From assembly GCA_020846005.1 (NCBI GenBank), contig JADLEQ010000049.1, positions 1 to 64,000 on the forward strand: a stretch of DNA of 64,000 nt, read 5' to 3'. This DNA is from Polyangiaceae bacterium (GTDB taxonomy: Bacteria; Myxococcota_A; Polyangia; Polyangiales; Polyangiaceae). Both the position numbers and the translations under genes were made by a program. The notes under the pieces are model-generated. The model was not told the DNA's origin and ran no database searches. It saw only the letters and a program-made list of their open reading frames with translations. Positions 26,987-34,265 of this stretch are shown piece after piece; positions within the stretch are counted from its first letter, which is position 1; every line of letters starts with the position of its first letter.

Positions 26987-28015
26987 TCAGTTCGAGTTGA
27001 GCTCCACGCGCAGCAGCTTCTTGCCGACGAAGAGGTAGTCGCCGTGGGTGAGCGGCTGCTCGGCCTTGATGCGGACGTACGTCCCGTTGCGGCTGTCGTG
27101 ATCGGTCAGGACGAACCGCCCCTCGCGCTCCTCGACCGTGCAGTGGCGGGCCGACATGTACACGTCCCCGGGGAAGTTCAGGTCGCCGTCCTCCCTGCCG
27201 ATGTTCAGCGAGGTCCCGAGCGCGCACACGGTCATCCCGAGCGACCCGCCGTCGAGGATCTGGTTGAGCCGGAAGCTCGACGGGTACTTGGGCGATGAAT
27301 AGAAGAACGTGCCATCGGAGTCCGCGCTGTCCGACGCGCGCGGCGTCGGGTCCACGCGGAAGAGTTGCTCCCCGGCGACGAAGCAGTCGCCCGCCGACAG
27401 CTCGACGGCGCCGCGGACGCGGACGAACACGCCGTTCAACGACCCCTCGTCCCGGACGACCAGGCGCCCGTCGCGGTAGAACAGGTTGGCGTGCCGAGGG
27501 GAGATGAACGGATCGTCGGGGAACTCGATCTCGCCCTCGCGCCCGATGGCGTGCTCCTCGGCCTTGAGGTGGTAGCTGACGCCCTCCATGCCGTCGCCCC
27601 GGATCAGGATCAGCCGCGCGCGCGCCGGATCCTGCATGTCGCCGTAGAAGTAGACGTTCATGTGGAGAACGTCGTCGGGGACCGGCATGCCGCAGCGCCC
27701 GCAGAACTTGTGCCCGCTCGGGACGGGGGTCATGCACCCGGGGCGATCCGGCGTGCCGACGCAGACGTAGTACTTCGCTTGGTCCATCTGATCCTCCGAG
27801 GCGCTCGGCTCCGCGGGTGGCGGCGAGCCGGCGAATCTTGGACCATTTCCGGGGGGCTTGGGAAGGCCCTCTCCTGCGCCGGCCGCGGCGGGGCGCGCCG
27901 GCGGCGGCTCGAGGGCCAGCCCCTGGGCGCACCGCGGGCAGGCTGAGGTGCCGAGCGGCGCGAAGGCGTCGCAGCGACCGCAGACGACGCCGATCTCGAG
28001 CGCCGCCTCAGGCAT
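26987..28015 (-). CDS. Zinc-ribbon protein with two FHA domains
   Basis: The ATG of MPEAALEIGVVCGRC is preferred; an ATG eight codons upstream is possible. The 342-aa product has an N-terminal zinc ribbon (VCGRCDAFAP to ACPRC) and a second Cys cluster around KFCGRCGMPV. Two forkhead-associated domains follow. The first has IGREGEIEFPDDPFISPRH and DEGSLNGVFV; the second has IGREDGDLNFPGDVYMSARH and DHDSRNGTYV. The key Arg, Ser, His and Asn residues for phosphothreonine binding are present in both. It is probably a cytoplasmic adaptor reading Ser/Thr-kinase output; the window encodes one active kinase, but a link is only inference. Confidence 0.85.
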   Translation of the reverse strand: MPEAALEIGVVCGRCDAFAPLGTSACPRCAQGLALEPPPARPAAAGAGEGLPKPPGNGPRFAGSPPPAEPSASEDQMDQAKYYVCVGTPDRPGCMTPVPSGHKFCGRCGMPVPDDVLHMNVYFYGDMQDPARARLILIRGDGMEGVSYHLKAEEHAIGREGEIEFPDDPFISPRHANLFYRDGRLVVRDEGSLNGVFVRVRGAVELSAGDCFVAGEQLFRVDPTPRASDSADSDGTFFYSSPKYPSSFRLNQILDGGSLGMTVCALGTSLNIGREDGDLNFPGDVYMSARHCTVEEREGRFVLTDHDSRNGTYVRIKAEQPLTHGDYLFVGKKLLRVELNSN

Positions 28016-28060
28016 CGCGTCGTCCTCCGGCCGAGGCACTGGGCGCCGGTCGCCTCATGA

Positions 28061-28708
28061 TCACCGGAGGGTCGTGAACCGGGTCGCCACGTCCCCGAGC
28101 CCCTGGACGCCCATCACCCGGAAGAAGACGTGCTCCTTGCAGGTCTCTCGCGGCACGGTGCCGAAGTCACGAGAATCATACGGATATTTGCGATTGTCGC
28201 TGACCAGGTAGACCTTGCCCTTCGGCACCCGCAGGTTGGCGCGGACGTGGGGCTGAGCGACGGCGCCCCGGGCCACTCCGCGCTTGTGGGTCCCGCTCGC
28301 CAGCGCCTCCTCGTCGCAGCTCATGGTGTCGAGGCTGCCGCTGTTCGGGTCCGCGACGGTGAAGGTGGCCGGATCGCAGGCGCGCTCGTTGGGGATCTTC
28401 CGATCGTCGAGGTAGATGTGCTCGCCCTCGACGCGGACGTCCTGCCCCTCTTCGGCGGCGATGCGCCCGATCACGACGCGGGCCGGGGCGCCGGGCTCGG
28501 GGCACAGCACGAGATCCCCGAACTTCGGCGCGGTGGCGCGCCAGAGGAGGATCCAGTCACCCGGCGAGAGCGTCGGAGAGACGCTCGCCTCGAGGAAGGG
28601 ATCGTCGGTCGGCACCTGCCACCAGCGCAGCGCCAGCGCGCGCAGGCCGCCGACGATCAGCGCGACGACCAGCAGGACCCAGGCGAGCCCCCGGAGAAGG
28701 TTTCGCAC
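28061..28708 (-). CDS. Signal-peptidase-I-like protein with substituted catalytic lysine
   Basis: The GTG at 28708 begins an N-terminal transmembrane helix (LLRGLAWVLLVVALIVG), giving 215 aa. SVSPTLSPGD matches the box around the catalytic Ser (Ser42), and SDNRKYPYDSRDFGTV matches the conserved box E. At the place of the general-base Lys (KRVIG in the family) this protein has Arg77 in ARVVIGR. It is therefore either inactive, uses another base, or is a divergent member; it may not be the main LepB. A roughly 60-residue insert with two Cys lies between the boxes. It follows the trypsin-like gene on the same strand after 124 bases. Confidence 0.75.
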   Translation of the reverse strand: MRNLLRGLAWVLLVVALIVGGLRALALRWWQVPTDDPFLEASVSPTLSPGDWILLWRATAPKFGDLVLCPEPGAPARVVIGRIAAEEGQDVRVEGEHIYLDDRKIPNERACDPATFTVADPNSGSLDTMSCDEEALASGTHKRGVARGAVAQPHVRANLRVPKGKVYLVSDNRKYPYDSRDFGTVPRETCKEHVFFRVMGVQGLGDVATRFTTLR

Positions 28709-28832
28709 GCGGCAGAGTGTAACCCGCCGCGCGCGGCTCGGGTATTCCGTGGCGGAGCCCGGCGGCCAGACCGCCCGCCGCCACCCTGCCCGCGCTCCCG
28801 GCCCCGATCGGGCAGGCCCGGCGCGGCGCGAC

Positions 28833-29732
28833 TCAGCCGCCGCAGCCGGCGATCGGCGGGAGCTCCGCGGGCGAGGCGCCGTCCGCCACGAGCTGCGACG
28901 CGGCGAACACGGGTCGCCAGCGATCGAGGCGCGTGAGCTCGGAGAGCGCGCGCGTGCGCTCGTCGCCATCCATCACGGACGCGGACACGATCCCGACGAT
29001 CTCGCCGCCGGCCTCGTCGAGGACCGGTCCGCCCGAGTCGCCGGGGCAGATGGACGCGGGGACGCGCACTCGGGTGCGGTGGACCGAGGCGATCCGGCCG
29101 CCCACCCGGGCCTTGCGCCGGATGCCGTCGTGAGAGAGCGCGCAGCGGCCGAAGCCGAGCGGCTCGACCAGCTCCCCGACCACGGGAGGCGACCCCAGCC
29201 GGACGGGCGGGCCGTCGAGGCCGGCGAGCTCCCGATCGAGGACGAGGATCGCGATGTCGCCCGTCCCGCCCGCGTGCCCGCACGGCGGGGCGACGATCGC
29301 GCGCACACCGACCTCTCCCCAGGGCAGATGCGCGCCCCCGAGCTCGATCCGCACGCTGGCCGGCGCCACGTCCTGGGCGACGTACTCTCCGTGCCGGTCC
29401 CGCTCGCTCACGCAATGGTGCGCCGTGAGCACGCGAGCGTCGTCGATGAGGGCGCCAGTGCACGACACGTCCCCCACGACGACGCGCACGACCCAGTCGT
29501 CCTCGACGGCGACGGCGAGCGGCGTCGCGCGCACGTCGAGCGGACCGGCGCCCTCTCGCGCGGCGGGGGTCGCCGGGGCCGCGCGGACGGGCGCGGCGTC
29601 GAAGAGCGCGCAGCCGGAGAGGCCGGCGCCCAGCGCACCCGCGACGACCACCGCGCCGGCGAGCCGCCGGACGCGCGACACCGCGGGAGTCCCCCCGCGG
29701 GCGCCTCGCGCCGCCGGCGGCTCAGCGCGCAT
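28833..29732 (-). CDS. Trypsin-like serine protease lipoprotein
   Basis: The ATG of MRAEPPAARG gives 299 aa and overlaps the upstream TPR-like gene by 11 bases. The signal peptide ends at a lipobox (GAGLSGCALF). The protease domain has the catalytic His in VLTAHHC, Asp in GTGDIAILVLD and Ser in CPGDSGGPVLDE, so all three triad residues are present. Extra Cys could form the usual trypsin-fold disulfides. It should act in the periplasm or at the surface. Its substrate is unknown. The coupled upstream gene may supply a partner. Confidence 0.88.
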   Translation of the reverse strand: MRAEPPAARGARGGTPAVSRVRRLAGAVVVAGALGAGLSGCALFDAAPVRAAPATPAAREGAGPLDVRATPLAVAVEDDWVVRVVVGDVSCTGALIDDARVLTAHHCVSERDRHGEYVAQDVAPASVRIELGGAHLPWGEVGVRAIVAPPCGHAGGTGDIAILVLDRELAGLDGPPVRLGSPPVVGELVEPLGFGRCALSHDGIRRKARVGGRIASVHRTRVRVPASICPGDSGGPVLDEAGGEIVGIVSASVMDGDERTRALSELTRLDRWRPVFAASQLVADGASPAELPPIAGCGG

Positions 29733-30246
29733 CGGCTCGCTCTCCGGCGAGGATCGGAGCTCCGGCCGCTGGCGGCAGCTCGAGTCGAGCGAGGCGCAGC
29801 TCGGGCGCCCGGGAGGGGACCTCGCCGGACCCCCGCAGGGCGCTGGCGAGCCAGGTCGCGCGCAGCTCCGCCCGCGCCGCGAGCGCCGCACCGCAGCGCG
29901 TCGCCTCGCACGCCGCGACCGCGCGGCGCTCGGCGGCGTGCGCACCACGGAGATCACCGGCCGCGAGGTGGACGGACGCCAGCGCATGCAGCGCCCGCGG
30001 CTCGGCGACCGCGACCGCGGGCGCACGCGCGAAGGCGGCGTAGGCGACCCCGGCGAGGCCGCTCGCCGCGTGGCGCTCCGCGAGCTGAGCGAGCGCCGTG
30101 GCATCGCCAGGCTCCCGCGCCACGCGCGCCTCGAGCGCGCGGAGCTCCGGATCGAAGCGCCCGGCGAGCGCCTCCACCCGCAGCGGAGACGCCTCGGCGA
30201 TGACCGCCGCCGCCAGCGCAGAGACCGTGAGAGCCGACCGCCACAT
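29722..30246 (-). CDS. Secreted TPR-like protein
   Basis: The ATG of MWRSALTVSAL starts a signal peptide; a GTG six codons upstream is also possible. The 174-aa product is Ala/Arg-rich and helical, with repeats resembling TPR pairs (GDATALAQLAERHAASG and RALHALASVHLAAGDLRG). Two Cys (CEATRCG) could form a disulfide. It overlaps the start of the trypsin-like lipoprotein gene and may be its partner or regulator, which is inference. No specific family was recognised. Confidence 0.65.
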   Translation of the reverse strand: MWRSALTVSALAAAVIAEASPLRVEALAGRFDPELRALEARVAREPGDATALAQLAERHAASGLAGVAYAAFARAPAVAVAEPRALHALASVHLAAGDLRGAHAAERRAVAACEATRCGAALAARAELRATWLASALRGSGEVPSRAPELRLARLELPPAAGAPILAGERADAR

Positions 30247-30396
30247 GAGAGCCCGCGACACCACCGAGTACGAAAGGTTCCGACTCTCGTACGCGAGGAG
30301 AGCTTGGATCGATCCCGCGCAGCGAGCACGCGCCGCGCGGGCGCCTTCGCACCCACCTCCCCCTACAGGCGACGCGGCCGCGAGTCGCGCGCTCCC

Positions 30397-31503
30397 TCAG
30401 GCGCCAAGCACGAGGTCGTCGCGGTGCACGACGACCACGTCGTCGGCGGACCTCCCGAGCACGAGCTCCAGCGCCGAGCCCTTCTTCCCGGCGGCCCGCG
30501 CGACGTCGAGCGCGCCGAGCCGCGCGAGGCCCCGACCGACCTCCGCGCCGTCCGGCCCGACGACGAGGACGCCGTCGCCCGGCCCGAACTCGCCACGCAC
30601 GCCCAGCACCCCGATCGGCAGCAGGCTCGACTTTCCGCTCGCCAGCGCGCGCGCGGCGCCCTCGTCCACCAGGACCGTCCCGCGGGGGCGCAGCGTGTAG
30701 GCGATCCAGTGCTTGCGGGCCCGCAGCACCTCGCCGACGGGCGGGAACAGCGTGCCCACGTCGGCGCCGGCGAGGACCGCGCCGAGCACTCCGTCGCGAC
30801 CCGCGGGCGCAATGACGGCGGTCGCCCCCGCGCGCGCGGCTTTGCGCGCAGCGTCGAGCTTGCTCTCCATGCCGCCGCGCCCGACGACCGCGCCGGCCGT
30901 GACGACCTTCCCCACCTCCGAGCGCTCGTCGAAGATCGGGATGCGGTCTCCTCGCGGGTCGAGGACTCCCTCCACGTCGGTGAGCAGCACGAGGAGCTCA
31001 GCGGCCACGAGGGGCGCCACCATCGACGCGAGCTGATCGTTGTCGCCGAACCGGATCTCGTCGGTCGCGACGGTGTCGTTCTCGTTGACGACGGGCACCG
31101 CGCCGGCCTCGAGCAGCGCGCCGAGCGCGTCGCGGGCGTTGTTTAGGCGCTCGCGATCGGCCAGGTCCGCGTGGGTCAAGAGCACCTGGGCCGAGGTCAA
31201 GCCGACGGCGCCGAACGCCTCGTCCCAGCGGCGCATCAGCGCGCTCTGCCCAGCGGCCGCGGCGGCCTGGAGCGCGCCCATGTCCGACGGCCGCTTGCGA
31301 TACCCGAGGCGCTCGCAGCCGAGCGCGATCGCGCCGCTCGACACCACCACGAACGCCCGGGCGTCGCCTCGCGCGGCCGCGCGCGCGGCGGCGATCTCGC
31401 GCGCGAGCCGGTCGGGGAAGCCGGCGTCCCGCGCGAGCGCGCGCGAGCCGACCTTCACGACGACGCGACGCGCCTTGCCGAGCCTCGAGCGGGCGGGAGC
31501 CAT
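30397..31503 (-). CDS. proB: Glutamate 5-kinase
   Basis: The 368-aa product has the amino-acid-kinase fold: RRVVVKVGSRALA, FVVVSSGAIALGCERLG, NENDTVATDEIRFGDNDQL and the GRGGMESKLDAARKA loop. A C-terminal PUA domain (about residues 275-365) is present, as in bacterial ProB. It makes glutamyl-5-phosphate, the first step of proline synthesis; feedback inhibition by proline is known for the family. It follows the degenerate ABC-like gene after 12 bases. No proA was seen in the window. Confidence 0.95.
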   Translation of the reverse strand: MAPARSRLGKARRVVVKVGSRALARDAGFPDRLAREIAAARAAARGDARAFVVVSSGAIALGCERLGYRKRPSDMGALQAAAAAGQSALMRRWDEAFGAVGLTSAQVLLTHADLADRERLNNARDALGALLEAGAVPVVNENDTVATDEIRFGDNDQLASMVAPLVAAELLVLLTDVEGVLDPRGDRIPIFDERSEVGKVVTAGAVVGRGGMESKLDAARKAARAGATAVIAPAGRDGVLGAVLAGADVGTLFPPVGEVLRARKHWIAYTLRPRGTVLVDEGAARALASGKSSLLPIGVLGVRGEFGPGDGVLVVGPDGAEVGRGLARLGALDVARAAGKKGSALELVLGRSADDVVVVHRDDLVLGA

Positions 31504-31515
31504 GGGCGGCGTAGC

Positions 31516-32511
31516 CTACCGAAAACTCGCGGCGGCGGGCGCGACCTGGAGCGCCCCCGGGGCGCCCTCGAGCGGGCGGAGCTCGTAGAGCGGCGCCTCG
31601 GCCTCGACGGACGCCTCGGCGAGGTCGCGCTCGTCCCGCCCCTCACCCAGCGTGACGACCAGCCGCGCGAGGCCGTCGACCACGGCCAGGGCCGACGGCG
31701 CCTCCGCCACCGTCGCGCCGCGCCGGACGAGCGCCTCGCGCAGGCGGCCGCTCGCGTCGGGCGCGACGAGGACGTAGCCGGGAGCCGGCGCGTCGGCACG
31801 CGCGGGCGGCGCGAGCACGGCGCCATCGACCAGGTCGACGAGCTCGCCGCGCCCCGCGAGGCTCGCGACCGCCGGCTGCCAGTCCGCGCGCGCCGCCCCC
31901 CAGACGAGCGCGTGCCCGCTCGACAGCCGCTCCAGCACGCCGGCGAGCCACTCGGCGGACGGCGGATCGAGGCCCGCGAACGGCTCCTCGAACGCGAGCG
32001 CCGCGGGCCCTCCCCCCGGGAGCCGGAGCGCCGCGCACGCCACCGCGACCGCCCGGCGCTCGAGCAGGTTCAGCGTCACGCATCGCCGCCCCCCGAGCTG
32101 CTCGACGCCGAGCAGGGCGAGCGACTCGCGCGCGCACGCCCGCGCCTCGCGCCGGCTCCACCCCGCCAGGTGCCCGCTCGCCTCCACCACCTCGGCCGCG
32201 GTCCACCTCGCCGGCAGCTCCGCGGCGCGCGGCGCCAGCCCGACGACGCCGCTCGCGGTCGCCTCCCCCAGCGCGACCCCCGCGAGCGCCGCCGCTCCGC
32301 GCGCGACGACCGCCTCGCGCCGCAGCGCGAGGAACAGCGGGCTCGCGTCGCCGCGGAGGGCCACGCGGGGACCGGCGACGGTGAGCGTCAGGTCGGGCGC
32401 GAGCGGGACGCCGGCCAGGTCGATCCTCGCGTGCTCGAGCTCGAGGAGCGGCACCGCGCGTGGCGCCAGCGCCACCGGGGGCGTCGACTCCGGGGCGCCT
32501 CGCTCCCCCAC
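31516..32511 (-). CDS. Degenerate ABC-type ATPase-like protein
   Basis: The GTG start lies three bases after the stop of the small lipoprotein gene. The first half of the 331-aa product has the shape of an ABC ATPase, but the Walker A site reads RGDASPLF (53-60), without GxxGxGKS/T. The signature segment is LNLLERRAVAVACAAL, not LSGGQ. A Walker-B-like ALAFEEPFAGLDPPSA (171-186) is kept. It probably does not hydrolyse ATP in the normal way. The C-terminal part (residues 215-331) is unfamiliar. It may be a structural partner of a transporter or an evolutionary remnant that still is translated. No permease gene is adjacent. Confidence 0.6.
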   Translation of the reverse strand: MGERGAPESTPPVALAPRAVPLLELEHARIDLAGVPLAPDLTLTVAGPRVALRGDASPLFLALRREAVVARGAAALAGVALGEATASGVVGLAPRAAELPARWTAAEVVEASGHLAGWSRREARACARESLALLGVEQLGGRRCVTLNLLERRAVAVACAALRLPGGGPAALAFEEPFAGLDPPSAEWLAGVLERLSSGHALVWGAARADWQPAVASLAGRGELVDLVDGAVLAPPARADAPAPGYVLVAPDASGRLREALVRRGATVAEAPSALAVVDGLARLVVTLGEGRDERDLAEASVEAEAPLYELRPLEGAPGALQVAPAAASFR

Positions 32512-32514
32512 GCG

Positions 32515-32979
32515 CTAGTCCTCGATCTTGATCCCGCCGCCTGCGGGCGCCGGCGCCTCGCCGGCAGCGGGCGCTGGGGGCCCGAAGAGGTCGCTCGGCA
32601 CGACGGCGGCCCCGGGCGCGACCGCCGGCGCGCCGCCCGCTCGCGACGCCATGGCCGCGAACCACTGTTGGCAGCTCGGCTGCGAGTGCCCCGGCGGACA
32701 CACGCCGACGAACATCTCGCCGGCCGCGTTCACGGCGAAGCTGCCGTCCGGGCAGTCCATCTGCCGGATGGTGGCGGTGGCGTTCGTCACCCGACAGCCC
32801 GCGACCGCGGCGGAGGCCACCACGCGATCCGCCCGCGCGACGGCGTCGGCGACGCCTTGCTCCACGAAGGTGACGTACGCGCCGGGATCCGACTTCGCCC
32901 CCATCCCCGGCGTCGCGGCCGCGCCGCACGCACCGAGGCCGACGGCCCACACGGCGACGCAACCGGCGGCGCGCGTCAC
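32515..32979 (-). CDS. Small Cys-containing lipoprotein of unknown function
   Basis: The GTG start overlaps the stop of the upstream frameshifted gene (GTGA). The 154-aa product has a signal peptide with lipobox (GLGACGAAA), a helix GAYVTFVEQGVADAVARAD and paired Cys (GCRVTN, MDCPDGS, GVCPPGHSQPSCQQW) that look disulfide-bonded. The last 40 residues are Ala/Pro-rich. It is probably anchored in the outer membrane or periplasm. Its close coupling with the upstream lipoprotein suggests they work together. Confidence 0.7.
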   Translation of the reverse strand: MTRAAGCVAVWAVGLGACGAAATPGMGAKSDPGAYVTFVEQGVADAVARADRVVASAAVAGCRVTNATATIRQMDCPDGSFAVNAAGEMFVGVCPPGHSQPSCQQWFAAMASRAGGAPAVAPGAAVVPSDLFGPPAPAAGEAPAPAGGGIKIED

Positions 32980-34210
32980 GGGCCGACCAGCGCCTGGACC
33001 GAGCGGCTGAAGTCGTCGGCGATCTTCTCCGTGATCTTGGTCCGGCGCTCGGCCTCGGTGTCGTGCCGGCGAGTCGTCCGATCGACGTACTCGTCGCTGA
33101 CCGCCCCACCCGGGGCCGGCACGGCGGCCGCAGCGGGCGCCTCCGCCTGGCGGGGCTGCGACCGGCAGAGCACGGCCTCGACGGGCTCGTAGCTCACCGT
33201 GCCCTGCGCGGCGCGCGCGCGGTCGTTCGCCTGGCCCATGGATCGGTTGCCGAGCACCAGCATGACGATCCCGCCCGCGGCGACGACCGCCCCGGCGGTG
33301 GTCAGCTTGCCCCCGAGGCTCGTCGCGTCGGGATCGTCGGCCTGACCGAGCCCGAGGCCCAGGGCGAGGACCCCAGCGCCGATCCCGGTGAAGGCGCCTC
33401 CCCAGGCCGCGAGGGTACTGATCTGCCCCGGAGCGTGCTCGGCCGGCGCGGGGAGGGCCGTCCCCCGGGCGTCGTAGAGCAGGTCCGCGCGGCGCTTCTG
33501 TTGCGCGTCGTCGAGGTCGACGATCGACTTCTGGTAGTACCAGACCGCTCGCCCGCTCCCGACCTGCACCGCCTTGGCGGAGAGCACGCCCTCGTAGCCG
33601 AGCCCAGCCATGTTCGCCTTCGCCTGTTGCGCCGCAGCCACGGCCACGCCCCGGCACTGCTCGCGGACCTGAGGCGAGGCCCGATGGGCTGGAGCTGGCC
33701 GTTCCGGACCGCGAAGTAGCTGAGCTTCACCGAGAGCTCGCTGTCCCGCTCGATCTTGCCGGCGCTGAATTGATCGATCTCGAACAGCACCTCCACGCCC
33801 TGCGTGCGCGCTCGATCGATCCCCGACTGTCCGTCGCCCGGCTTCAGCGCCTGCCACGAGACCACCTGGTACCCTGCCTGCGCTAGCCGTACCTCGAGGC
33901 TGGACATCAGGACTCCGCAGTTCATCCTGATGAGATCGGACTGCGCGTCCGACACGCCGGCCTTGGTCGTCAGGCAGTTGTCGGGCGGCAGGATCCCGAC
34001 GCGCGTCCCGCGCCGAAGCACGGTCTTGGCGTCCGCCGCGAGCGCCTCGGCGCGATCCGGGAGCCCCGGGACGTACTCCTGGGCGTTGAGCTCGATCCCG
34101 AGCGCGTAGCTCTGCGGGGCCGGCGGCGGCGGGACGACGGGAGGCACGTACCCGACGCACGAGATCGCGGCGGCGGCGGTCGAGAGCGAGGCGAGGTGTC
34201 GGAGGCGCAT
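32976..34210 (-). pseudogene. Frameshifted lipoprotein gene
   Basis: The ATG at 34210 (MRLRHLASLSTAAAAISC) starts a lipoprotein signal and a well-formed domain to about residue 177 (VRNGQLQPIG). The correct continuation, ASPQVREQCRGVAVAAAQQA, is in another frame, so one base has been gained or lost near 33680-33682, in a GGGCC context. Downstream the second frame is coherent, with a glycine-rich transmembrane-like stretch (AWGGAFTGIGAGVLALG, then VVAAGGIVMLVLG), and it ends with the coupled stop used by the next gene. Intact, it would be about 410 aa. Either a recent pseudogene or a sequencing error; the clean second half favours error or very recent change. Confidence 0.7.
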
Positions 34211-34265
34211 GATGCTCCTGGATTTGGAGCCGTCCTAGCAGCCTGTGGCGGCGGCTGTCCAGCGC

